From positions 1-19,477 of the forward strand of contig JBGTLW010000033.1 in the NCBI GenBank assembly GCA_041743835.1: 19,477 nucleotides of DNA, in the 5' to 3' direction. Below are positions 7,576-14,782 of this stretch, in pieces. The translations under genes were made by a program, and so were the position numbers. The notes under the pieces are model-generated. The model made no database searches, was not told where the DNA came from, and saw nothing but the letters and a program-made list of their open reading frames with translations. Source of the DNA: JBGTLW01 sp041743835 (GTDB lineage Bacteria > Planctomycetota > Phycisphaerae > Phycisphaerales > Phycisphaeraceae). Position 1 is the stretch's first letter; every line of letters starts with the position of its first letter.

Positions 7576-7646
7576 ACAGATTCGGCCACGATTTAGAACC
7601 GCCTGCCACGCTTGTCAGCACGGATGGGGCCTGCGGACGCACGAGA

Positions 7647-8534
7647 CTAACTGGATGGCTCGACATGAGCCGTCGCGTTGGCGTCGCCCAGGGCATCCTC
7701 GATACGCTTCTCGATCCGCGATGCGATGGCGTGGCCCTGGTGCACCGTCAGGTCGCCATCCACCTGGATGTGCAGATCGACCCAGTGGAAGGGCCCGGTG
7801 TGACGGTGACGCACCTTGTGGTACGAATGGATCGCGGCCCCAGCGACCTCTTCATCCAGGATGGCGAGTATCGCGGCATCATCCACCGGGTCGCTGCGAT
7901 CCATCAGCCCGTTCATCGAGTGCCACAGCAGCCGCCAACTCATGTACAGGATCACACACGCCAGCACGATCGCCACCACCGGGTCCAGCCAGGCTTTCCC
8001 GGTCCACTGCACAAGCACCAGCGCCACAATGACGCCGGCGGTGGAAATCACATCCGTCACGAGGTGTCGGCCATCGGCTTGCAGCGGCGCGTTGGCATAC
8101 CGCTTCCCCATCCGCAGCACGTACATCGCCAGCAACAAGTCTGCTGAACCGATCACAGCCAACAGCCCGGTGCCCCAGCCAAGGTTCACCGGCACGTTGT
8201 ACGACAAGAACCTGGCGATGGCTTCGTACGCGATCCAGCCGCCAGCGAACAGGATGAGCCAGCCCTCCAGCGCGACAACCATGAACTCGATCTTGCCGTG
8301 GCCGTAGGGGTGCGTGCGGTCCGCCGGCCGATTGGCGTAACGGATCGCGAAGAACATCGCCGCAGCCGCGACGATGTTGATGACCGACTCCAAGGCATCG
8401 GTCAACACAGCCACCGAGTCGGTCAGCCAGTACACGGCGATCTTGCCAAACATGAGCAGCAACCCCACGCCAAAGGCGGTCAGCGCGACGCGCTGAATCT
8501 GGGGCAGATTGGGGTCTGGGGTCGGGTCTGGCAT
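7647..8534 (-). CDS. cation diffusion facilitator (CDF) family transporter
   Basis: The 295-residue inner-membrane protein is predicted to export divalent metal ions (Zn, Mn, Fe or Co) in exchange for protons. Hydrophobic segments lie at about residues 16-36, 50-65, 84-104, 120-140, 163-178 and 186-203, fitting the six-helix CDF core. Motifs are LTDALESVIN in helix 2 (D46), the loop signature DRTHPYGHGKIE (72-83), and ADGRHLVTDV before helix 5 (H157, D161). A cytoplasmic C-terminal domain of about 85 residues carries a His-rich KVRHRHTGPFHWVDLHIQVD strand. The helix 2 sequence has Glu and Asn where HSLSD-type members have His and Asp, so metal preference is uncertain. The start ATG 8534 has no Shine-Dalgarno but has TAGAAT 6 bases before it. 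No functional link to its neighbours is evident. Confidence 0.92.
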   Translation of the reverse strand: MPDPTPDPNLPQIQRVALTAFGVGLLLMFGKIAVYWLTDSVAVLTDALESVINIVAAAAMFFAIRYANRPADRTHPYGHGKIEFMVVALEGWLILFAGGWIAYEAIARFLSYNVPVNLGWGTGLLAVIGSADLLLAMYVLRMGKRYANAPLQADGRHLVTDVISTAGVIVALVLVQWTGKAWLDPVVAIVLACVILYMSWRLLWHSMNGLMDRSDPVDDAAILAILDEEVAGAAIHSYHKVRHRHTGPFHWVDLHIQVDGDLTVHQGHAIASRIEKRIEDALGDANATAHVEPSS

Positions 8535-8540
8535 CGCTGG

Positions 8541-8546
8541 ATTCTA
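8541..8546 (-). promoter_or_regulatory. candidate -10 element (TAGAAT) of the CDF gene, leaderless type
   Basis: TAGAAT on the minus strand ends exactly 6 bases before ATG 8534, with no Shine-Dalgarno between them. It lies downstream of the purC terminator, consistent with an independent promoter. Confidence 0.42.
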
Positions 8547-8588
8547 CTATGTGGCGTGGGCAGCGATGGACAACGGGGCGGAAAAGCA

Positions 8589-8618
8589 AAGGCCCACGCG
8601 TGGCGCTGCGTGGGCCTT
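8589..8618 (-). terminator. intrinsic terminator of purC
   Basis: A perfect 11-base stem, AAGGCCCACGC (8589-8599) with GCGTGGGCCTT (8608-8618), encloses an 8-base loop. Reading on the minus strand, the stem is followed by a T-rich run (TTTGCTTTT, counting the two stem bases). It lies 58 bases after the purC stop and before the CDF promoter. This is the clearest terminator in the window. Confidence 0.88.
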
Positions 8619-8626
8619 CTGGTTGG

Positions 8627-8663
8627 CGCGGACACAAGTAGCGTCCGCGGCCGATGTCATCGG
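8627..8663. repeat. two additional short dyads between purC stop and its terminator
   Basis: CGCGGAC (8627-8633) pairs with GTCCGCG (8643-8649) around a 9-base loop. CCGATG (8651-8656) and CATCGG (8658-8663) form a 13-base near-perfect palindrome around one base. They may add stability to the purC 3' end or be protein sites; nothing in the sequence decides. Confidence 0.35.
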
Positions 8664-8676
8664 ATTCACACCAAGG

Positions 8677-9633
8677 CTATAGGTTCAGCGCCTTGCCGGT
8701 CAAGCGTTCACATGCTTCGAGATACTTCTTCATCGTGTTGCTCAGGATTTCATCCGGCAGCACCGGGCCCGGTGGTGTCTTATTCCATCGGCCCATATCG
8801 ACCAATTCCTGCAGATAGTTCCGCACATACTGCTTATCAAAACTCGCCTGGTCCCGGCCCACAGCGTAGTCATCGGCGGGCCAGAATCGCGAGCTGTCGG
8901 GCGTGAGCACTTCATCGATCAGGATGGGGGTGCCGCTGTCGCTGTCGATCGGCAGGCCGAACTCGAACTTGGTGTCCGCGAGGATGATCCCCTGCTTGGC
9001 CGCGTGGTCGTGGCCCATCTGGTAGATCGCCAGCGAAAGGTCGCGCAGCCGGGTCATCAGCTCGGTGCCCGCGACTTCGCAGGCCTGCTCGAAGGAGATG
9101 TTCTCGTCGTGGCCCTCATCCGCCTTGGTGGAGGGTGTGAAGATGGGTGTGGGCAGCTTGGCGCACTGCTTGAGCCCGGGAGGCAGCGGGATGCCGCAGA
9201 TCGTTTGCGACTTCTGATATTCCTTCCAGCCACTCCCCGCGAGGTAGCCGCGCACGACACACTCGATCGGCACCACCTTGCACCGGCGGCCGACCATCAC
9301 GCGCCCGCAGAGCTGGGTCACCTGCTCGTCCGTCAGCCCGGCGACATCGGCGGGGTCGGTGGAGATCAGGTGGTGGTCGAGCTGGTCCGCGAGCTTCTGG
9401 GCGACCATGTCAAACCAGAACTTGCTGATCTGCGTGAGCGTGATGCCCTTCCCCGCCGGGCCGTTGGGCATGACGACGTCGAATGCGCTGAGCCGATCCG
9501 ACGCGATGATCAGCAGCGCATCCTTCCCGTCTTTGGTCTTGCATTGGTAGATATCGCGAACCTTGCCCTGTCGCTTGCCGGGCAGGGGAAGGTCGGTCGT
9601 CATCACAGCGGCGCTTGGGTAGGTGGTCGTCAT
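8677..9633 (-). CDS. purC: phosphoribosylaminoimidazole-succinocarboxamide synthase (SAICAR synthetase)
   Basis: PurC joins CAIR and aspartate with ATP to make SAICAR in de novo purine synthesis, in the cytoplasm. The 318-residue product has the family motifs QGKVRDIY (22-29), ASDRLSAFD (44-52), PNGPAGKG, VPIECVVRGYLAGSGWKEY, ADTKFEFG and LIDEVLTPDSSRFW. It is the longer, about 300-residue form, like the yeast Ade1 type, rather than the shorter E. coli type. ATG 9633 is preferred because the family needs residues before GKVRDIY, and a -10-like CAAGAT ends 6 bases upstream. ATG 9603 is a possible alternative. The frame extends to 9702 but overlaps the divergent gene's promoter. It is followed by a strong terminator, so it is monocistronic and separate from purD. 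Confidence 0.96.
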   Translation of the reverse strand: MTTTYPSAAVMTTDLPLPGKRQGKVRDIYQCKTKDGKDALLIIASDRLSAFDVVMPNGPAGKGITLTQISKFWFDMVAQKLADQLDHHLISTDPADVAGLTDEQVTQLCGRVMVGRRCKVVPIECVVRGYLAGSGWKEYQKSQTICGIPLPPGLKQCAKLPTPIFTPSTKADEGHDENISFEQACEVAGTELMTRLRDLSLAIYQMGHDHAAKQGIILADTKFEFGLPIDSDSGTPILIDEVLTPDSSRFWPADDYAVGRDQASFDKQYVRNYLQELVDMGRWNKTPPGPVLPDEILSNTMKKYLEACERLTGKALNL

Positions 9634-9639
9634 ATGCGT

Positions 9640-9645
9640 ATCTTG
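9640..9645 (-). promoter_or_regulatory. weak candidate -10 element (CAAGAT) of purC
   Basis: CAAGAT ends 6 bases before ATG 9633. It lacks the first consensus T, so it is a weaker match than the others. The 10-mer AAGATACGCA here is repeated at the same distance before the start of the gene at 14783. Confidence 0.28.
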
Positions 9646-9685
9646 CACGACGCGGCCACGGCAGGCAAGCCGCATGGCTGGGCGG

Positions 9686-9691
9686 TACCAT
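9686..9691 (+). promoter_or_regulatory. candidate -10 element (TACCAT) of the FGGY kinase gene
   Basis: TACCAT lies 27 bases before ATG 9719 and would give a leader of about 20 bases carrying the Shine-Dalgarno AGAGGA (9707-9712). No clear -35 is seen. Confidence 0.3.
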
Positions 9692-9718
9692 GCGACACAC
9701 ACTTACAGAGGACGAACC

Positions 9719-11278
9719 ATGACTAATAAGCTGAGCGGTCAAGAGATTCTGGCCATCGACGCGGGCACGCAGGGCGTGTCGCTTATCCTCTGGTGCCCGC
9801 AAGCCCGCAGCGTCCGCGGCGTCGGCGAACAGGCATACGAACACGACTACCTGCCGGGCCTGGCGCACGGCCAACTCGAGCAGCTGGCCCGCTACTGGAC
9901 CGACGCCATCCGCATCGCCATGCGCAAGCTCCGCGACGATGTCCAGCAGAAGCTGGGCCAGAGCGTCGAGCGCGTCGCGGGGATCGGCGTCACGGGGCAC
10001 ATGCACTGCATGGTCCGCAAGGACAAGGATGGGAACAAGCCCTTCGGCTGCGACATGTGGAACGACCCGCGCGGCGTCGAAGAGAGCAACCAGCTCACGC
10101 AGTTGCTGGGCGAGCATATGCCCGCACGCTGGACCGGCTGCCACATCCTCGCACGCATGAAAGACTCGCCGGAGGAATGGGCGAAGGCCAGCGGCGTCAC
10201 CGTGACTTCCGGTTCCATCGTCCACGACCTGACCGGCGAGTGGGTGCTTAGCCCCGGCGATGCATCGGGCATGTTTGGCAGCCTCGGGGCGGATGGCCAG
10301 ATCGACCGCGACAAGCTCCGCAAGCTTGACGCCTTGATGGGCAACAAGTTCAAGCCGCTGGAAACGCTGGTGCCCCGCGTGGTCCCGGCGGGGCAGGTCG
10401 CTGCGAAGCTCAGCCCCGCGGGGAGCGAATTACTCGGCGGGTTGCCTGTCGGCACACCCGTCGCGCCGCCGGAGGGAGACCAGCAATCGGTACTCGTCGT
10501 CGCGGCTGTGGCGGAGCTGGAACTGGCGCTGTCCACCGGCACGTCGTTTGTTGGCAACCTGCCTTGCGCTGCCACGATGAAGGCCACGGGCGAGGCGGTG
10601 AATGTGCTGGCTTCCCCCGATGCCAAGACGATGCTGATGGTCTGTGTGCGCAATGGCACGGGGGCGTTTGCTCAGTACGTCGCGGGGCTTGCGGAGCTTG
10701 CGGGCAAGCCGTTTGCCGAGGTGGCTGACGCATTGACCGAACGCGCGGCAGCCATCAAGCCTGCCGCGGACGGCCCGATGCTCTGGGGCTTCTTCCTCGG
10801 GGAGAATGTGGCCGACCTCCCCCACGCACGCGCATCGCTCGACGGCGCGGGCGTGGACCTGCCCACCAACCCGGGCGTCATGGCATCCCTTCTGCTTGAG
10901 TCGCCATGCCTCACGCTGCGCTTAGGGCTTGAGCAGCTTCGGCCAAAGATCGGCGACATCACGAAGGTGCTGATGACCGGCGGCGCGCTCAAATCCAAGG
11001 GCGGCTTCGCGGGTCAGCTCTATGCCGACATCCTCGGCGTCCCTATCGAAGCAAAGGCGGGCGACGAGGAAGGCACCGCCAAAGGGGCCGCCATCCTCGC
11101 CGGTTACATGGCCAAGGTACAAGCGGGCGATGCAAGCATGACCCTCCCCGAGTTCGCCAAGACACAGGTCTCACAAGCCACCCAGAACTGGCGACCGGAC
11201 ATGGCCCGGCACGCGATCTACACCCAGCGCTACGAACGCTTCGCGCAGCGCGTCGCGGCGATGCGCGGTGAGGCGTAG
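9719..11278 (+). CDS. FGGY-family carbohydrate kinase, xylulokinase-like
   Basis: The 519-residue product is predicted to phosphorylate a ketose such as D-xylulose with ATP, feeding the pentose phosphate pathway. Visible are the N-terminal phosphate loop IDAGTQGVSL (13-22), GVTGHMH (90-96; xylulokinases usually have GQMHG), WNDPR (114-118), DASGMFG (181-187), the probable catalytic aspartate D254 in PEGDQQS, the LSTGTS nucleotide motif (271-276), and MTGGALKSKGGFAGQLYADILG near the C-terminus. The start is fixed by AGAGGA with a 6-base spacer. The gene is divergent from purC and convergent with pheS, leaving only 12 bases between stops. Substrate is not certain: related FGGY kinases act on ribulose, gluconate, glycerol or sedoheptulose, so no symbol is assigned. 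Confidence 0.9.
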   Translation: MTNKLSGQEILAIDAGTQGVSLILWCPQARSVRGVGEQAYEHDYLPGLAHGQLEQLARYWTDAIRIAMRKLRDDVQQKLGQSVERVAGIGVTGHMHCMVRKDKDGNKPFGCDMWNDPRGVEESNQLTQLLGEHMPARWTGCHILARMKDSPEEWAKASGVTVTSGSIVHDLTGEWVLSPGDASGMFGSLGADGQIDRDKLRKLDALMGNKFKPLETLVPRVVPAGQVAAKLSPAGSELLGGLPVGTPVAPPEGDQQSVLVVAAVAELELALSTGTSFVGNLPCAATMKATGEAVNVLASPDAKTMLMVCVRNGTGAFAQYVAGLAELAGKPFAEVADALTERAAAIKPAADGPMLWGFFLGENVADLPHARASLDGAGVDLPTNPGVMASLLLESPCLTLRLGLEQLRPKIGDITKVLMTGGALKSKGGFAGQLYADILGVPIEAKAGDEEGTAKGAAILAGYMAKVQAGDASMTLPEFAKTQVSQATQNWRPDMARHAIYTQRYERFAQRVAAMRGEA

Positions 11279-11290
11279 CCGTCGCTTGGG

Positions 11291-12328
11291 TCAGAACTGC
11301 CGCAGGAACCGCAGGTCGTTTTCAAAGAGCCAGCGGATGTCCTGAATGCCGTACTTTCGCATCGCCAGGCGTTCGATGCCCAGGCCGAAGGCAAAGCCGG
11401 TCCACTCTTCGGGGTCGTAGCCGACGGCCTCGAACACTGCCGGGTCCACCATGCCGCACCCCCCCACCTCCATCCACTCCGGGCCGCGGCCAAAGTCCAT
11501 CTTGATGTAGAGCTCGGCGCTTGGCTCGGTGAACGGGAAGTAGCTGGGCACCAGCTTGACCTCGGTATCCGGGCCCCAGTACGCGTGGGCGAAGTTGATC
11601 AGCGTGGTCTTCAGGTCAACCATCGACACGTTGCGATCGACGTACAGCCCCTCGATCTGGTGAAACATGGAGTAATGCGTCGCGTCGTGCTCGTCGGGGC
11701 GGTACACCCGGCCGGTGCTCACCACGCGCACCGGCGGGCGGGTGTTCTCCATCACACGGATCTGCACGGTGCTGGTCTGCGATCGGAGCAGGTTGGGGTT
11801 GTGCTCGTCGAGCTTGCCCTGGGCATTGAGGATGTAGTAGTTATCCAGCGGGTCGCGGGCGGGGTGCTCTTCGGGGATGTTGAGCGCGATGAAGTTGTGC
11901 TGGTCGTCCTCGACCTCGGGGCCGGTGGCGACATCGAAGCCCATGCGTCCAAAGACGTCGAGCAGTTCATCGATGGTCTGGCTGATGATGTGCGCCCTGC
12001 CCATCGTGGGCGCGGGGCCCGGCTCGGTGAGGTCGAGTTGCGGTCCGTTGGGCCGGGGCTGGTTGGCCTGATCCGCCGACGCGGCGGCACCGAGGGCGGC
12101 CTTCTTGCTGTCGAAGGCCTCGCCGATCTTTGACTTGAGCGCGTTGGCGCTCTGCCCGAAGTCGCGCTTCTGGTCCGCGGGCACGTCCTTCATCAAGCCC
12201 ATGAGGTCCTTGAGTGCGCCCTTGGTCCCCAGATATTTGATGCGGAAAGCCTCCAACCCGTCGGCCGAGGTGACGGCTTCCAGATCGGCGAGCGCGGCGG
12301 CTTCAAGTTGGGATATCTTCTCAATCAT
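11291..12328 (-). CDS. pheS: phenylalanyl-tRNA synthetase alpha subunit
   Basis: PheS carries the catalytic core of the alpha2-beta2 synthetase that charges tRNA-Phe in the cytoplasm. The 345-residue product has the N-terminal helical arm (about residues 1-90, with KYLGTKGALKDLMGLMKDVP) that contacts tRNA. It continues with the class II core: PTMGRAHIISQTIDELLDVF, motif 2 (STGRVYRPDEHDATH, then FHQIEGL), MEVGGCGMVDP, and motif 3 (GFAFGLGIERLAMRKYGI). ATG 12328 gives the normal N-terminus (MIEKISQLEAAAL); the frame is open upstream to 12376 but without family similarity. No Shine-Dalgarno is seen; TATCCT ends 9 bases before the ATG. pheT, usually next to pheS, is absent here: the following gene is the convergent kinase. 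purD lies 73 bases upstream on the same strand. Confidence 0.96.
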   Translation of the reverse strand: MIEKISQLEAAALADLEAVTSADGLEAFRIKYLGTKGALKDLMGLMKDVPADQKRDFGQSANALKSKIGEAFDSKKAALGAAASADQANQPRPNGPQLDLTEPGPAPTMGRAHIISQTIDELLDVFGRMGFDVATGPEVEDDQHNFIALNIPEEHPARDPLDNYYILNAQGKLDEHNPNLLRSQTSTVQIRVMENTRPPVRVVSTGRVYRPDEHDATHYSMFHQIEGLYVDRNVSMVDLKTTLINFAHAYWGPDTEVKLVPSYFPFTEPSAELYIKMDFGRGPEWMEVGGCGMVDPAVFEAVGYDPEEWTGFAFGLGIERLAMRKYGIQDIRWLFENDLRFLRQF

Positions 12329-12337
12329 GTGACGCAC

Positions 12338-12343
12338 AGGATA
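12338..12343 (-). promoter_or_regulatory. candidate -10 element (TATCCT) of pheS, near-leaderless
   Basis: TATCCT ends 9 bases before ATG 12328, implying a leader of only a few bases. The same hexamer precedes purD. No Shine-Dalgarno and no clear -35 are present. Read-through from purD is an alternative. Confidence 0.35.
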
Positions 12344-12401
12344 CCGCAACGCCATCACGTGTTCCCAGCGGTGCAACCATGCCGTCGCAGCCCCCGCTAT
12401 C

Positions 12402-13709
12402 TCACATCACCCGCGACCCGATGTCCCGGCGGAAGTGAGCCCCCGCAAACCTGATCTTGTCGCACGCGGCATTGGCTTTGGCTTGGGCTTCTGCCAGCGT
12501 ATCGGCCAACGCGCAGACGTTGAGCACCCTACCTCCCGCGGTGACGAGCTTGCCGTCCTTGTTCTTCTTGGTGCCCGCGTGGAACACCTTCACGTCCTTG
12601 TCCTCTTCCGCGTCCGCGATGCCGGTGATCTCCAGGCCCGTGGCGTATTCGCCGGGGTACCCGCCGCTGGCCATGACAACGCAGCAGCAGACGCGGGGGT
12701 CCCAGTCCATCTCGACCTCGTCGAGCCTGCCTTCGCACGTGGCGATCATGATGTCGATCAGGTCGCCCTTCAGGCGCATCATCAGCGGCTGGCACTCGGG
12801 GTCGCCAAAGCGCACGTTGTACTCCAGCACCTTCGGGCCACCCGCGGTGAGGAAAAGCCCGGCATAGAGCACGCCCTTGAAATCGATCTCGTGGCGACGC
12901 AACGCGTCCACCGTCGGCACGAGCACCTGGGCCTCGATGGTGTGCATCATCGCATCATCGACCAGCGGCGTAGGGCAGTACGCGCCCATCCCGCCCGTGT
13001 TTGGGCCGGTGTCACCCGCGTGGACCTGCTTGTGGTCCTGCGACGGGTCCAGCACATAAATGGTCCGGCCATCGACCAGCGCGAGGATCGAGACCTCCTG
13101 CCCGTTGAGGCGCTCTTCGATGAGGATCGTGTCGCCCGCCTCACCAAAGGCCCGCTCCTCCATACAGAGTTTCACCGCAGCTATAGACTCTTCGATGGTG
13201 CTGCACACAATCGCGCCCTTGCCCTTGGCCAGGCCCGCGGCTTTGACGACCACGGGCGTCTCGCGGTTCTCGCAGTAGGCGATGGCTGCGGACATGTCGC
13301 TGAAGACCCGGGCGTCGGCGGTGGGGATGGAGCCGGCCTTCATGATCTGCTTGGACCACGCCTTGTCACCCTCAAGGTGGGCCGCGGCCTTGTTGGGACC
13401 AAAGACCCAACGGCCGGGCTTCTGCAGGCGATCCACCAGCCCGCCACACAACGGGTCCTCCGGCCCGACCACGACCATGCTCACATCGTTGTGACGCAGG
13501 AAGTAGTCGATGGCGTCGGCGTGCTTGGTGTTGACCGGGTTCCACGCGAGGTCGAGCGACTGCCCCAGCCCGGCCGTCCCACCATTGCCCGGCGCGAAGT
13601 AGAGCTTGCCACAGCGCTTGGATTGCTTGATCTTCCAGCCCAGCGCGTGCTCGCGCCCGCCGGAACCGATGATCAGGATGTTGATTTTCTCGTTGGATTT
13701 GGGCGGCAT
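12402..13709 (-). CDS. purD: phosphoribosylamine-glycine ligase (GAR synthetase)
   Basis: PurD condenses phosphoribosylamine with glycine and ATP to form GAR, the second step of purine synthesis. The 435-residue product is full length. It shows the N-terminal ILIIGSGGREHALGW (11-25), VVGPEDPL (80-87), the ATP-grasp signatures FGPNKAAAHLEGDK (103-116) and VVVKAAGLAKGKGA (153-166), the HAGDTGPNTGGMGAY loop, and YNVRFGDPE with its metal ligands. ATG 13709 begins a short Pro/Lys extension before the first strand. No Shine-Dalgarno is seen; TATCCT ends 7 bases before the start. It precedes pheS by 73 bases and may be co-transcribed with it. It is divergent from the TIM-barrel gene at 13867. Confidence 0.96.
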   Translation of the reverse strand: MPPKSNEKINILIIGSGGREHALGWKIKQSKRCGKLYFAPGNGGTAGLGQSLDLAWNPVNTKHADAIDYFLRHNDVSMVVVGPEDPLCGGLVDRLQKPGRWVFGPNKAAAHLEGDKAWSKQIMKAGSIPTADARVFSDMSAAIAYCENRETPVVVKAAGLAKGKGAIVCSTIEESIAAVKLCMEERAFGEAGDTILIEERLNGQEVSILALVDGRTIYVLDPSQDHKQVHAGDTGPNTGGMGAYCPTPLVDDAMMHTIEAQVLVPTVDALRRHEIDFKGVLYAGLFLTAGGPKVLEYNVRFGDPECQPLMMRLKGDLIDIMIATCEGRLDEVEMDWDPRVCCCVVMASGGYPGEYATGLEITGIADAEEDKDVKVFHAGTKKNKDGKLVTAGGRVLNVCALADTLAEAQAKANAACDKIRFAGAHFRRDIGSRVM

Positions 13710-13716
13710 GGGTGGG

Positions 13717-13722
13717 AGGATA
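13717..13722 (-). promoter_or_regulatory. candidate -10 element (TATCCT) of purD, leaderless type
   Basis: TATCCT on the minus strand ends 7 bases before ATG 13709. A TTGCAA (13742-13747) lies 19 bases upstream and may be a weak -35. No Shine-Dalgarno is present. Confidence 0.38.
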
Positions 13723-13854
13723 GCAAAGCTTGCCGTTGGGGTTGCAAAAGACCCGCGCCGGGGCTGACGCCACGGCTATCCGCCCGGCCCCGCTCCACGC
13801 TGCGTTGGCTGCATGGGACGTCACCCCGGGTACGGCACACCCGCGATTTATGAT

Positions 13855-13860
13855 TAAACT
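13855..13860 (+). promoter_or_regulatory. candidate -10 element (TAAACT) of the TIM-barrel gene, leaderless type
   Basis: TAAACT ends exactly 6 bases before ATG 13867. A second candidate, TATGAT at 13849-13854, directly abuts it and would give a leader of about 5 bases. Neither has a clear -35, and there is no Shine-Dalgarno. Confidence 0.4.
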
Positions 13861-13866
13861 CACGCC

Positions 13867-14700
13867 ATGCCCATGCAAGACCTCTCCCGTTGTGCCGTCC
13901 ACACACTGACCAACAAGCCGTGGACCCTGGCTCGGTGCTGCGATGCTTACGCAAAGGCTGGCATCCCGGGCATCAGCATCTGGCGGAACGTGGTCGCTTC
14001 CGCTGAGGGCGGTGTCGGGCTCGGCGAAGCGGTGAAGATCGTCAAAGGCAGCGGGTTGGCGGTGCCCGCTTATGTCCGGGGCGGGTTCTTCCCGTGCAAG
14101 GACGCCGCTGGCCGGCAAGCCGCGATCGACCACAACAAGGTGATGCTGGACGAAGCGGCGGCACTGGGGGCCGATCAACTGGTGCTGGTCGTCGGCGCTG
14201 TGCCGGGGATGCCTCTGGCCGAGGCGCGGAAGCAGGTCGCCGACGGCATCGCGGCCTGTCTGGAGCACGCGGCCGCGGCGCGCGTCAAACTCAGCATCGA
14301 GCCGCTGCACCCGATGTATGCCGGGGACAAGAGCTGCATCAACCGCATGGCCGAGGCCCGCGCGGTCTGCGAACAGTTGCAAAGCCCCTGGCTGGGTATC
14401 GCGGTCGATGTGTACCACGTGTGGTGGGACCCGGCTCTGGAGAGCGAGATCAAGCTGGCGGGCGAGCAAGGCACGCTGTTTGGCTTCCACATCTGCGACT
14501 GGCGCCTCAACACCCGGCACATGCTGACAGACCGCGGCCTGATGGGCGACGGCTGCATCGACATCCCGCTCATCCGCTCATGGGTCGAGGCCACCAACTT
14601 CCGCGGTTTCAACGAGGTCGAAGTGTTCAGCGAGGAGTACTGGGCGATGGACCAGGATGTGTACCTACAACTGATCGTGCAGCGGTATCTCGAAACATGA
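13867..14700 (+). CDS. sugar phosphate isomerase/epimerase-like TIM-barrel protein
   Basis: The 277-residue cytoplasmic protein has the xylose-isomerase-like TIM-barrel pattern (AP_endonuc_2 / PF01261 type) with a likely metal site: E145 (SIEPLHPM), D181 and H184 (AVDVYHVWWDP), H208 (GFHICDW) and E252 (NEVEVFSE). Early strands read GIPGISIWRN and AVPAYVRGGFFP. This type of protein carries out isomerisation, epimerisation, or in some known pathways elimination on 3-keto sugars. It often works with Gfo/Idh/MocA oxidoreductases such as the one at 5301-6482; that partnership is inference, since the two genes are 7 kb apart. ATG 13867 is used, with ATG 13873 possible. No Shine-Dalgarno, TANNNT at 6 bases. 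The exact substrate is unknown. Confidence 0.87.
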   Translation: MPMQDLSRCAVHTLTNKPWTLARCCDAYAKAGIPGISIWRNVVASAEGGVGLGEAVKIVKGSGLAVPAYVRGGFFPCKDAAGRQAAIDHNKVMLDEAAALGADQLVLVVGAVPGMPLAEARKQVADGIAACLEHAAAARVKLSIEPLHPMYAGDKSCINRMAEARAVCEQLQSPWLGIAVDVYHVWWDPALESEIKLAGEQGTLFGFHICDWRLNTRHMLTDRGLMGDGCIDIPLIRSWVEATNFRGFNEVEVFSEEYWAMDQDVYLQLIVQRYLET

Positions 14701-14770
14701 CGCGATGAACAACAACGGACACAGACGGCAACTAATTTCCATCAAGTCCGCGCATTTCGCTCCGGCGATT

Positions 14771-14776
14771 TAAGAT
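14771..14776 (+). promoter_or_regulatory. candidate -10 element (TAAGAT) of the gene at 14783, leaderless type
   Basis: TAAGAT ends exactly 6 bases before GTG 14783. It shares the 10-mer AAGATACGCA with the purC upstream region at the same distance from the start. No Shine-Dalgarno is present. Confidence 0.42.
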
Positions 14777-14782
14777 ACGCAC

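Noticed and set aside
9719..11278. Assigning the FGGY kinase firmly as xylB
   Set aside because: Motifs fit, but GHMH replaces the usual GQMHG and no xylose isomerase gene is adjacent; substrate remains open.
12435..13853. 472-codon open frame on the plus strand opposite purD
   Set aside because: It is antisense to a full-length, clearly recognised purD; the translation has no family features and is a by-product of high GC at third codon positions.
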